Assembly (NCBI GenBank): GCA_038496445.1
Contig: JALMLS010000466.1
Location: 867,449 to 931,448, forward strand
Reading direction: 5' to 3'
DNA from: Trichosphaerium sp. ATCC 40318
Lineage: Eukaryota; Discosea; Flabellinia; Trichosidae
DNA length: 64,000 bases
In this document: in pieces, positions 12,341 to 23,439 of the stretch
Layout of the letters: each line of letters begins with the position of its first letter
Position numbering within the stretch: the first letter of the stretch is position 1
The notes under the pieces: model-generated
Databases searched by the model: none
The model's input: only the letters and a program-made list of their open reading frames with translations
What the model was told of the DNA's origin: nothing
Position numbers and translations under genes: made by a program

Positions 12341-12555
12341 AAAATGAGCATCAAATGTACAGTACATCAATATAAGATCAATCTTAATAGTAACGAGTTG
12401 GTTGCATGGAGTGTACAGCGCCTTCATCCAATGTACTTTCATTGAAGACTTCAACACTCAGAAATCGGCGTAAGCACGGCAAAAGTTACAAAAAGAAGTA
12501 CATAGAACATCTTTATGCTTGTGACAGAATACAAATTGTTTACTTTTACACGCTC

Positions 12556-15146
12556 TCAACGTACAGCGTCTTTTTTTACATTATCAAACAAAGCCTTCCA
12601 GCTATCACTTAGTTGTGCAGTTTCATACCGTTGTAGAATCTCAGCCTATTAATAACAGTAAACACATTTAAAAACAATACTATTGATCATACCAGCTTGC
12701 GAGGAGTTGGGCGTTTGGAAGGGTTAAGTTCAGTGCACATGTTGAAAACAGCACGAAGAACATCAAAACTCTTTGAGAAATCCTCTGGGAACTCTGGTCG
12801 TTTTCCTTTAAAGAGAGTAAGAATAACATCCAATGTTTTATAAATACGCACCTTTTAGAATGTGTGCTGTCAAGTCAATAACCTCAACATTTTTGTATGG
12901 TACATTTAAAGTCAACATTTCGTAGAGAACCTTCAAAGATAACATTAGAAAAAAAAAACCACTAAAACCATCCTTTCTTACCATGCCAAAACTCCAAATA
13001 TCAACTGCGAATGTATATGCACCATCTTGGGAAGCTTTTAGTACCTCAGGAGCCATCCAATTTGGTGTTCCGAGTACGGTCTTAGCCTTTATTTTTTTGC
13101 CAATTTTTTTAGCTGCATCAAAATCTGAGATTGCGAGTCGTTTGATTGTTTTGTGGCTATCGTAAGTAACCAAGATATTGGCACTCTTTAAATCCCTATT
13201 ACAATACAGTTATTAAGTTACAACAATAAGCTAATTTCGACAAAACATACCTGTGAATAATCTTGTTCTTATGTAGAATTGTTAATCCACATAGAATATC
13301 AAGACACATTGTAGCAATATCACTAGGCTTGAACATTTCTTGTCTTCCTTGAGCTATTAATTCCTGACGCTCATCAAGCGTCATGCGAAACTATAAACCA
13401 TTAGAACATCAAAAATAGGAGAAAAAAGTTGCAAGATGAAACAAAAAATGTCACAAAATGTCAAGAAAAAAAGCAAGAACAAAAAAAGATAGAAAACGTA
13501 CACTGGCGCTATAACGTGTCATGAAAATCTGTAGCTTGTGTTTCTTTTTAATATGAAACAAGTATTTACAGAGGTTAGGGCTAGGAGGTAAATTTTCTAG
13601 AATCTCCATTTCGCTTAAGAATGCTTCTAATGGAAAAAGTTAGATAAAGTCCGAAAGAATGAAAGTAAATCTTTACACGCTTGCTACAAGCGCACACGTA
13701 CCTTGCATTTTTATGTTGGTATTTTTTAAATCAAGCTCTTTCATGCAGCATCCCCATCCGCTCACAGTACAGTTGTATACAATAGCACCGCTTCCTTTAT
13801 CGGAGTAAGAGACTTTTTTGGGTATTGTTTACTTTCAAAATCGTATAAAACAGCAAAGAAGGCACGATTTCGTTTTTTAAACTGTACTGTAGCCAGCTTA
13901 TACTCTTAACAAAAAGATATTGTATTCATGAAAGAATAAACGCAATAGAAAATTCGTTGTGGTTTTTTTCAGCCTAGAAAAGGAAGAAAAATATCTTGTA
14001 TTTCTCCGTACCGCCTGTTGCAAGGATGTCATGTACGACTATATCCTTTAAGTTTATTGTTTTCTTCATCGTGAGCTTGTTTAAACTGAAAACGTCCTTT
14101 GTTCCTTTCGAAAATATGCTCTTTTTACCTTCTCCAACACGCTGTAAAGCCTAGATCAAAGAATAAGTCCCGGGCGTATTCAAATCAACCCACTAGCGCA
14201 CCTTTGACGCCGACACTTGAAGATGTGCTATTTGTTCCCGCTGTAGGGCTACCATTTGCTCAAGCTGTCGCACTTTTGCTTCCAATTCTCTTGTCTTAGA
14301 TTCTCGTTTTGGCGACTAGAATTAAAATTAGACTAAAAATTGTAGAATAAAATAACGTACTGTTTTTTCACGCGAAGAAGTACGTGTACGCTTCTCTCTA
14401 GGTGACATAATCGGTTTCCTCGATGATTTATGCATTTTGTGTGATTTAGGGGCCTGTTCGTGCTCTCTAGACCTATTTTCTTCCTCTTCTTTTTCTAAAA
14501 GTGACTTGGCACTTATTGTGTGTCTTCTGCTCTCATTGTGATTTCGCAAAGCACCCAAGGACTTGAGTGCAGTGTTCAAGGTTGCGCTGTCGATTTCTTC
14601 ATCAGGTACTGATTCTTCACCAACACGGGTGTGCATTGTCGCTGATGGAGGCGGAGAGTTCGGTTCAGACTCTACTGAGCTAGTAGACCCAAAGGCAGCC
14701 ATTGCTTTCATCAGGGAATCTTTAATATCATTGCCTGTTAGTTCGAGCACTTCAAGCTTTGCTTTGCGATGTTTGAGCGCATCCCGAAGGTATTTTGCGC
14801 CGTCGTCGGTTAAATCGCAAAAGCTGAGGTCAAGCTGGACAATATGCTGGTTCTTCTTCAGGAGCTTCGCTAAGTACTTCGCTGACATAACGCCGTCATC
14901 ATCTTCCTAAATACTGGTTAGTGGTGCGTTGCTGTTATTTTGCTTTCACAACGCTCGTACCTGACTGAGATCGTTACCGGATAGTAGTAGAGCGGTAACC
15001 GTGGTATTTTGCTCAAGATAGCCGCATAACTGTCGAATATAATCGGCGTCCGTGCATTGGTATTTAATATCGATTTTCGTTAGACTAGGGTCATTTGCGT
15101 CCTTCTTGAGTATCTCAAGTATGGCGTGCTCTGTGAGGTCCGCCAT
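12556..15146 (-). CDS. Leucine-rich-repeat TKL-type protein kinase with DFD in place of DFG
   Basis: Minus-strand gene, ATG near 15146 (MADLTEHAILEILKKD) and stop TGA at 12556-12558. The N-terminal 150 residues are ribonuclease-inhibitor-type LRRs (VTALLLSGNDL, IVQLDLSFCDLTDDGAKYL, KLEVLELTGNDI). Next is a Ser/Arg/Lys-rich low-complexity linker (about 14340-14700) with a short coiled coil (RQLEQMVALQREQIAHL). The kinase domain follows: Gly loop GSGAIVYN near 13790, CCMKEL with the ATP Lys, IIHRDLKSANIL with an intron inside HRD near 13200-13250, SDFD at 13117-13128, GTPNWMAPEV and DIWSFG. The WMAPEV form is typical of TKL kinases. Catalytic HRD Asp, Asn and VAIK-type Lys are present. DFG glycine is replaced by Asp, which may alter activation-loop movement. 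An LRR-kinase signalling role is likely; the ligand is unknown. Confidence 0.82.
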
Positions 15147-15361
15147 GTTCGCTCAAAACCAGTTTTTTAGGATTACAAATGCGTTTCCTCGGGTGTTGTA
15201 CAAACCGTAGAATGACAAAAGTGTTCACTATCCCGCACTTTCCTTTTAAGTCATTTGACATTTGATCGCACTGCAAACCATCCAAATTACGTTATTGTAT
15301 TACAATCAATATTAGGTTACAACAGGAGTATAAAAAGTGGGTTGACGTTATCTCCGGTTTT

Positions 15362-17375
15362 TTACCAAGGTTGTTCATTAATGAAACTTGTAAACATCAT
15401 CAAAGCTCTTTTTGGTTGATAAAAAGGAACCATATGACCAGCATTCTTGACAGTAAGAAAAGTGAGCGCTCCCTTAAACAAAATAATTAAATTTCTGTCT
15501 TGACCCGTTGGAATTACTACTTTGTACTTACGTCATTATATGCTTTAAAATATCCAGCTACTTGTTTACCATCCTTCCAAGAAGTCCAGGGCTGAAAAAT
15601 AAAAATTAGTCCAAAAAAGCCTCAAATTACAGATTAGCATGCTTACCGTAGTTAGCTTCTGCTTCATAGCGTCAACGGATAGTTCAGTACCAAGGTATGG
15701 TACACAAGAATCAACATCACCACTGTAAATTAGAACTCTAGAAGCGGAATCAATAATGGTGTAACACAAACATGGAATTAAAAAAAAAACACCAACATAC
15801 CTTATACCAGCCGGTAGGAGTACTTCTGTAAAAAGGGGAAGTACGGACTTTACGTCAAATTCGTAATTTATGATTGACGAACAAACAGACCATTCTGTTG
15901 GTGTTGCATGAAGAGTCTAGCGGAGCGTGAGTTGGGATTAAATACCGCGATATATTACGTACTTTCTGTACTACGGCCATATTTAGGTAATCACGAATAT
16001 TTGAATAGTCAAAGCAAGGTACAAATGTTTGAGATTGTACAGCTCGTTTTGCCATAGATGAAGCTGCTGCAGCACCAACAGCACAATCACCTTTGTTAAG
16101 TTAAAGTTAGAAAACGAAGGATGTAGTATAAATTTTGCTCCGTCCGGTACCATGTAGGGAGAAAGGGCCATTGCAGTCTTCATATATGTTATATGGGTTG
16201 ATACCTATAAGACCATTGTATGCAGTGTCTTGGTACTGCTCGCACAGGGCTTTGTTGTCATCAACAAAGCAAGCTATGTACAAGTTAAGCAAAAAAGGAC
16301 AACGAAATAAAAAAACAGGTGTCGGTTGAACAACCGAATGGTATTTTTCTTTTTACCTTTGTTTAAATTGTTCCATAACCCGGTACTGAGAAGGGCATGT
16401 TTGGCATAGAATTCCCACTTTGCGTGACCAAAATCATAGGTGCCTGACAAGGTCGGATTTCCTAAAAAAGGTATTGAGCTAAAAAGTCAACTTTTGTACA
16501 AAAGGAAAAACAATAAGACATTACCTGCAAGTAGTCCTTTAAAATTAATACCATTTTCTTCTTTGACAATCAAATTTGCAAGCTGAAGTATTATAAGTTA
16601 GACTTGTTTATGAGATAGCGCTATAGGTCTACCTGAGGTACGTAATGTCCAGCATAAGATTCTCCAGCAACAAAAAACCTAATTCTTCGTTAAGGCTGTT
16701 GTTGTTCAGGGTGTGCAAGTCCGTACTCGTTTGATTGAAACTCTGGAAAGAGTGCGAAGAAGTCTTTCAAAAATCTGTAGTTGTCTAACGCCGTTTGGTT
16801 GTCATCAAAAGTGTAATTCCCATTTCCAGCGAAAGAGAAGCCTACTCCAACAGGCGCTTCAATATAGAGCATATTGGCCTTTTGATTCCATGATGTGGAG
16901 CGCAAAGTCAGTTGTTTGCCGTTTGGCGCCACTTCGAATGGTCCATGTTCTAGGTTGCTTAAATTAGCGTATTAGCACTCATCACGCTATAAATACCGGT
17001 GAAAAGGCCAAGTAATCCAGAACAGCCCTAAAAAAATTAGTACAGCTTTTGACAATTAGCGTACTGGTCCTCCTTGCAACCAAAGTACGACTGGATCGTT
17101 ATGTGGGTCGTTAGAGCTTTCCACAAACCAATAGAATATTTCTTTGTTTCTAGCGTTCATTACGCATGTTATATTGAGTATTAGCGTACGTTGACACGTC
17201 GGCTGTACCGTAACCAGTATATTGTCCAGTTATGGTATCTTCGTACCCTACGCTAGTGTTAGCGTGCGTAAAATGGTGCAAGCCACACGCCTGGCAAATG
17301 AGTGAGTGAAAAGCGACTACCAGCCAATACAGTCGCTATTCCAACAAGTAGTAATACGAATGTACTCTGTTTCAT
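15362..17375 (-). CDS. Secreted serine carboxypeptidase, peptidase family S10
   Basis: Minus strand, ATG 17373-17375 followed by a clear signal peptide ([20 protein letters not shown]), stop at 15362-15364 after NEQPW. An earlier in-frame Met exists upstream, but only this start gives a signal peptide. Family landmarks appear in order: [13 protein letters not shown] near 17055-17100, [14 protein letters not shown] near 16830-16870, catalytic Ser in [10 protein letters not shown] near 16645-16672, catalytic Asp in [14 protein letters not shown] near 15685-15720, and catalytic His in [18 protein letters not shown] near 15405-15460. All three triad residues are present, so an active lysosomal or secreted exopeptidase that removes C-terminal residues is expected. 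The gene has about ten exons. The exact first splice junction after LTHLPG is unclear. Confidence 0.92.
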
Positions 17376-17482
17376 TGTAAAAATCAAAGTTTTAATACTT
17401 TTCGATTTGATTGGGTGAGAAATTTCGTAAGTTTTTAAAACGAAATTCGACATTTATTTTATCATTATTTTACATACATCCA

Positions 17483-18860
17483 TTAGGACCTTAGTCGTTC
17501 ACATATAAGGTATGCCCTCGGAGAAATACTATGTACAATATGCCAGGCTGTATGGCCACATATATCCTGCAGGATATAATATAAGTTCGAAAACAACATG
17601 AATAATAAACGTACTGTAATACCGCATGGTTGCTGTTTTCTAGATGTTGACAATGTAACAAAACGATACACATATATTGTTTCTATACCCTTTACTTTGC
17701 GTACCATATCTAAGTACTCTGTAGCGTCCTTTGGAAGGTTCATTATAACAACATCTGGAATTATTTTCTTTTCCTCAACTACTGTTTTCCAAAATGTTCT
17801 AGCATCCATGTTGTACGCCTCTAGAGATGTTATATTATTTAACACAACTCCTTTCTTCAAAGCATTATAAGCTTGTTCGTTGATATCATTGGCGAACACT
17901 GTACATTTTTTTTTACGTGATAATGGAATTGCAAACGGACCGGCACCAGCAAACATGTCAACTATTTAAATAGTTAGACTGAAATACGGGAATTCACATG
18001 TTGTGACACTTACCTACTATAGATTTCGCTGGTGTTGCTTCTAGAACACGCTTGTGTTCGCTTATAAGAGCTACATTCCAGAATACTTCGTTCAGAGCGA
18101 ATTGGAATTTACACTGAAGGTAATTCTGAAGTGTAAATTAGAAAATCACATTTGACCCCAAAAAGGCAGTACAAAAGAGACGTTGTAGTCATCTTCTCCA
18201 GCTACAATCTCACTAGAATGAGTTCTATGCAATCCATCAACATCATCCAACTTACAAGCAACACTCCTGACAGGTTTATTGGTCTACAATCGTATTAACA
18301 AAACCAACTACAAACAAGGAAAAAAAAAACCAAACAACTTACATTTAGTAATATCTGACCTATCAAAAATCTATAAGGTAAATGACAGCTGTCAGGGTTA
18401 AAAATCAATAAATGACCTGTCATTAGAGTAAGCAAAGTTCACAATAATTATTAAAATTCTACCAAGTACTTTCCACGATGTTACTTTAGGAAGCGTTGCA
18501 GGCAATAAACTAGACCAAAGAAACTCTAATAACGATTTTAGAAATTCTTGACATGTGTCAACGTAATTGATTCGTACCTGGGCGAGCACGACCCCAGTTC
18601 CTACTTGCCATTTCATAATCTAGTTCTACCCCGTGTTTGAGCAGTTTAGTTTGTAGATTATTTCGAGCTGACTCATCGAGGTTGTAATTGTCGTTCAGTA
18701 CCGTCTTTTTCTTTTCAGAGGCGTAGGTTGAAGGTTCTGGAATAAACACAAGGCGTTTTGTGTCATTTTTGTGCTTAAGAATGCGTAGTTGATGGGTAGA
18801 TGGTATTTCTACGCGTAATTAATGGTTTTAATGGATAATCAATAGTTTTTAAGTGAGTTT
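17483..18860 (-). CDS. TRM5: tRNA (guanine37-N1)-methyltransferase, Trm5 type
   Basis: Minus strand, stop TAA at 17483-17485 after ICERLRS. The SAM-binding core reads VDMFAGAGPFAIPLSRKKKC near 17900-17960, then VFANDINEQAYNALKKG, AYNMDARTFW and the catalytic-loop motif VVIMNLPKDATEYL near 17710-17750 (NLP motif of Trm5). Upstream exons carry KFQFALNEVFWNVALISEHK, matching the Trm5 segment before the Rossmann fold, and HLPYRFLIGQILLNTN, matching the inter-domain strand. The C-terminus WHIVHSISPRAYLICERLRS matches the family's HxVRxVxPxxxMxCxxF end. N-terminal exons reach RLVFIPEPSTYASEKKK near 18720-18760 and probably further to about 18860; the start codon was not located. It methylates G37 next to the anticodon, in the cytosol and/or mitochondria. 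Confidence 0.85.
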
Positions 18861-19316
18861 ACCTTGAAGTATGCTAACTATCTCTTTAACCTTACTAAAG
18901 GAGTTAAAAACGCTACAAAAATTAACTGTACGTGTTGGGAGATGTCACAGCTATACATTTACGCTGTTGGGTGTATTGCTCCTTAAACCGGTACAGCTTG
19001 TATCGTGCATGTTGCTTTCTAATGAAACTGCGCATGCCATACGCACGCTGTCCTTGTACTTCTCAAATCTTGACTCAAAGTGAATTTTTTAACCTCAATT
19101 TTCTTCTCAACTATTAACATCGAGCGTGTAGCAAGGGCGATCGGAAAGTACTGGGATGTTATGGAAAGACCAAAGTCAAGGTGTAAAAAAGCACGTTATA
19201 TCTTGAAACGATCTTTCTGCGCACGTGGGCAATACTCATATGTCGTAGCGCTCAAATACACGTTTTATACCGCAACGACGTGGGTATGTACACAAACGGC
19301 AGGAAACACAGCGTAA
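18861..19316. promoter_or_regulatory. Divergent region between Trm5 and a glycosyltransferase gene
   Basis: Contains the unresolved 5' exons of both flanking genes and their promoters. One CACGTG lies near 19222. Several open frames of 60-78 codons on the + strand have no domain and are not supported as genes. Confidence 0.35.
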
Positions 19317-20346
19317 TGACTATGTATTACGCGTTATTGGCGCCAGTAGATATATTGTAGCTCTTTGTTTAGTTGGTACCTTGTATTTCTTTTATGATGC
19401 GCAGATGGACTACTATGTGAGGGACTTTGAATATCTGAATGAGTTTCAGCTCTTACCTTGCAACGACGATTCTTCCATTACTGACAAGAGGTTAAGTGTT
19501 GCTGTGGTAACTGTGTATGATGAAAAGTTTAATTGTACGTGACGATGGCGTTGTTTTTTTAACGTTTTTTGGTTCAGATTTGGTTAAAAATGGCGTAAAA
19601 GATAATCACGTGGCTTATGCCAAGCGACATGGATATAGTTATATTTCGTTTAGTGGTGAGGAATTAAAACGTTATCGTGGTCACAAAACGACATGCAAGA
19701 AGGTCGATGTAGTACAAGGTGTATTACGAGGATATGATTGGGTTATTTTTATAGATGCTGATGCGTGTTTCTTCAGAGCACGTCAAACTTTTTGACAATC
19801 TTATTCATTTGACGAAAAAACAGTCAGCTTGGTGACTATCTATTTAGGTGAATGCCAGCTTGGAAGATATCCTTACAACCACGAATGCTCAGTGGTACAA
19901 AAGTATTGATTATGATTTGGTGATTGCTCAAGACTACCTCGGTCTTAATGGAGGTGTCTATTTTATAAAAAACACACCGTGGTCTTATCGCTTCTTGCAA
20001 GCTGTACGGTCATCAAATAATTCATGCATAGCTGCTTACTGACACACTTACTACCAAGGTAAGTACAGAACTTAATAACTACTACTACTGCGCCTTAAAA
20101 AGAACACCAGAAGGATCTTCAATGCGTTTGTACTTACAACAGCACCCAGAAGAACTTTGTCATGTTAGATTGCTACCGCTTGAGCAACTATTCCAAGTTC
20201 AAATGTATGTAGCTTTATTACAATCTGAAAAGTATATGAATCAACTAGACCAAGTACAACCATTCACAGTACATGCTGTGGCAGGTTGTAAACGAAATGA
20301 AACTTGTAAACAAATGCTACTACAAACATGTACAAAAGTAATATAA
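19317..20346 (+). CDS. Type II membrane glycosyltransferase, GT34-like
   Basis: Plus-strand gene ending TAA 20344-20346. An N-terminal membrane anchor (ALCLVGTLYFFYDAQ, about 19359-19405) is followed by a stem and a catalytic region: LSVAVVTVYDEKFN, intron at about 19536-19575, then VKDNHVAYAKRHGYSYISFS, KKVDVVQGVLRGYDWVIFID and DADACFF near 19750-19775, the DxD motif that binds the nucleotide-sugar metal. Downstream exons have YDLVIAQDYLGLNGGVYFIK and NTPWSYRFLQAV, matching the GT34 (alpha-1,2-galactosyl or alpha-1,6-mannosyl) pattern of an acceptor loop with WS. The end VHAVAGCKRNETCKQM is Cys-rich. A Golgi lumenal glycosyltransferase acting on cell-surface glycans is likely. The start codon and the intron after DADACFF are not settled, and one junction would need a weak donor, so partial decay is possible. 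Confidence 0.68.
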
Positions 20347-20627
20347 TTGATAAAATAAATCTTCTACCCTTACAGTGCCGCAAACTCTATGCAAGCAAAG
20401 AGGTAGAAGGTATCACTAAGTTTTTCGGGAAGTTTACATGATATCATAGTGATTCATAGTTAGTGACGCACGTGCCCTTAACTCTTAACGATATGCATAC
20501 AATAAAAAATTGGTTTCGAAAAGTAAATAAAATGGTAAAACAAGAGAATAAAGGCTTAAAATTTTTGTCTTTGAAAGAACCTTAGTGGTACAGGTTTGCA
20601 CGTGAAGGTGAGTTAAGGTTTATTCGT

Positions 20628-21927
20628 CTAGCAAATGGTGTCCGGTAACCAAAGACAAATTGCAGTTCTTACATCAGCAGTGATTTTTACCGAACGGTTA
20701 ACATCTTTGTGTCTTCTACAGATACCCAAAAAATGATGAGTACATATCTATGTATTAGTCAACACAAAAAACTTAAACACAGATCTAGACGTACTCTAGT
20801 ACTACCTTTGTGAATACCGCGGGTAATTCGATTGGAGTCATACCATGGTCCACCTGAGTTACCCTTTAAAAAGAATTATTAGAGAATCAATAACGTAAAC
20901 TTAAAGTACCGGTTCGGTATCCATATCTTCAGTGTAATGATAGTCAGAACTTGTGTGAGAAGAAAATGTGCCAAGGGAGAGCCACATTTGTTGATTTTTA
21001 CTCTGTGGATAGCCACGAGTTGCTAAATTATCTCCTCCATAATTACCAGAAGCCTCTCCGAACGAAGACCATCCAAGACCTACAATAGTCAACAGAAATT
21101 TCTCGCTATCTTGCAAAACGTACCAAAGTCTCTGTTCACTATAACAACACACCAATCACTTGCTATATCCCCGTTTCTGTAATCAGCTGGTACCCATGAT
21201 AAATAAACATCGAACCTCCCGTATGGATTGTTGTGAGCTCCAGCACCATTCTTGGCAGGGAATACGCCATCTAGATAAAAGTTCAGTTTCCCAGTCTACA
21301 ACATAAAAATACACACGTAAATCAAGGTATCTTCCATTCGCGCCTTCATGACAACAATGAGCTGCTGTAATGACGTGCCTAGGACCAACAATTTGTCCAG
21401 AACACCCAATGCCAAGCTATATTATCTGTTAAAGCAACGACCTTTGGTTAATGCGTACCCTCACAATCCGCCTGTTAAAAGCGTCGGTGGTTGTTGGATT
21501 TACACGTGATCTACCTTGCCCAGTCAAAATTTTGCGCTTGGTGTCATATTCCGTAAACTCGGAGCTTTGAGGTCCACGTGAGACTTTTGGACCTGTTTCT
21601 TTCACTTTTTTAAACTCGTCCGGATGGATGGATACTTCATACACAAGGCCTTTAGCTGTAGCGACTATGAAGCTGGAATAATCTTGTTTGCTAGACTTTG
21701 ATGACGTCTGAAGGAGAGAATAAGCGGTATCAACAATAATTACACGGACGTACGAGGCTTTGAGGGGTTGGTCTTTTGAGTACACCATCAAATTTAGTTG
21801 TACCAATGAGTGTAACATTAGCATTACGAAAAACAGGGTCATGGCCAACTAGATTTTCGATTGTGCGTCTACTAACTGAGCAAAAGGCTACTACAAGCAA
21901 GAGAACAAGTACGAAAAGGTGCTTCAT
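20628..21927 (-). CDS. Secreted V8/trypsin-like serine protease (S1 fold) with propeptide
   Basis: Minus strand, ATG 21925-21927 with signal peptide MKHLFVLVLLLVVAFCSV, stop TAG at 20628-20630. A propeptide of about 130 residues (ASYVRVIIVDTAYSLLQTSS) precedes the protease domain. Catalytic His lies in GPRHVITAAHCC near 21350-21395, Asp in NGDIASDWCVVIV near 21135-21185, and Ser in EPGNSGGPWYDS at 20840-20910, split by an intron. The end GIHKGSTRRHKDVNRSVKIT is the usual last strand and helix of glutamyl-endopeptidase-type S1 enzymes. All three triad residues are present. A 31-nt intron at 21773-21803 is needed to keep frame in the propeptide. It is likely an extracellular digestive or effector protease. 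Confidence 0.85.
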
Positions 21928-23439
21928 CTGTTTGAGTCTTATTATTTACACTTCTCACAAAAAAGAAAATCACATGTGAATCACTTCACCATTATCCCAA
22001 TTGGGTCAACTATGTACACACAAGATTATAGTGTAATAAAGTTAGTCCAGCCAATAGAAATGCACTCCAGGCATTAATATACTACTATCAGCGTTTTACC
22101 CTTGTAACACAACAAAATCTTTGGGATTTTTATTTTTCCTTTCATACTGCGGTTTTATTTTGTACACTTGTGACAATTGTTTTTATGGTCGACTTTGGTG
22201 TTTACATATTATTGCGTACCCTTCAAGTTAAACATTTAAATAATTATGCCGTTGTAGTTTCTTGTTTTAAAGTGAATACCTGACAACTTTCCAGCCTTAT
22301 AATACTTCTAGTTGGTATTATTCAGCAATGGCTCGCGTTCAACAAGCAGAATGTATGCAATAAACCAAAACACAATATTGTTTTGGTTTATTGCAAATCT
22401 CTTCACACGTGATTTGTATCCGAGTTTGATATGTAACAGCATTTCGGGCTTGGCATAACAATCGCGCGTTTATTCATACCGGGTATCTTTCGTATCGCTA
22501 GGGTTAGGAAAAGGGCGTGTACTTTTATATTTACGATCACTTTCTCATACCGTTATCAGTTGCTCTGCAAAAGTCACTCACATCTTTTGCTTTGTAAAGC
22601 GTTCCCAATAGTAAAACTGTATGTACTAGCAAAGGGTTGGTTTTGCCACTTGTGCGTATTAATTAATTTATTGCCGAAAACATGCTGAAATAAAAAAAAA
22701 TTTGTATCGTATTAATTTCTTCATTTGTTCTTATGACATTACAACTATGCTAAATAATACAAACTACTCTAAAGTGGCTATTATGGTATCACGTGTGAGT
22801 TCGTAAAATCTGAAAGTAATTGTTTACAGAAGAACAAAAACAAAGAAAATACAAAAAAAGGTGTAATATTTGGAAAATATTTGCCAATTGTTCTTTCTTT
22901 CGAGATACTTTTTATTAGTTCTTCAAGAATTAAAGCTGGAAGAACTGGGAGTATTTAGGATTCCCGAGAATTTAATAACAACAAAAAATTATTTGAAAAC
23001 GACACAAGACAGCAGAAGGAAAACGTAAGACTTTGGTGGTAGGAATGTTGTTTTAGGTTTCGTGTTGAAGAAACAGATGCACTTGTACATTAGTCGTATC
23101 TTGATAGTTTTACGGGACATGGTTCTACAGTGTGTGTTGGGTCTGCAATACAAGAGAAAGAATATCGCAAGAGAACCAAAGGCAGATCAGTGTTCATAGT
23201 AAACCAACAATTTCACTCTTTTTCACTATTACAGCTTGACGAAATATTACAGCCTTGACGATCCAATCTAGCACTAAGGAACCTCTCGATTTTTGTTTGT
23301 GTCAGATTGAATCGTCAAGACGGTAGCTACCGCCCACACGAAAACCTCACGTCAGGAGGAAAAAAATTAACAGAATTTTTAAGGCATCGCAATACAATGT
23401 GTGAAAATATAAGACAACCCTCCTGTCAGTAAGTACACC
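21928..23439. other. Long intergenic region with one strong hairpin and possible stray exons
   Basis: About 1.5 kb, one of the largest gene-poor stretches of the window. It contains a perfect 16-bp inverted repeat at 22356-22395 and CACGTG at about 22402 and 22788. A pair of possible + strand exons lies at about 22926-23092; they join across a 32-nt GT...AG gap to give LKLEELGVFRIPENLITTKN and end at TAG. Without a start codon or homologue this is not called as a gene. No tRNA or repeat family was seen. Confidence 0.4.
22356..22395. repeat. Perfect inverted repeat, 16-bp arms, 8-nt loop
   Basis: Arm TGCAATAAACCAAAAC at 22356-22371 and its exact reverse complement at 22380-22395, separated by ACAATATT. 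It could be a transcription terminator-like or processing hairpin, or a relic of a small inverted-repeat element. It lies in a gene-poor region. Confidence 0.85.

Noticed and set aside
12838-13384. Kinase segments as a small gene separate from the LRR region upstream
   Set aside because: Exons between 13480 and 14160 supply the Gly loop, ATP Lys and N-lobe in a consistent direction, linking LRR and kinase without a stop, so one gene is the simpler model.
18547-18577. A 31-nt intron in the Trm5 gene
   Set aside because: A 52-nt intron from the same donor keeps the same frame and gives a better match to the family (EFLWSSLLPAT), so it is not used as evidence for ultrashort introns.
18871-19316. 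Open frames of 60-78 codons on the + strand between Trm5 and the glycosyltransferase
   Set aside because: They overlap each other in different frames and likely cover antisense of Trm5 5' exons and the glycosyltransferase leader. No domain can be read.
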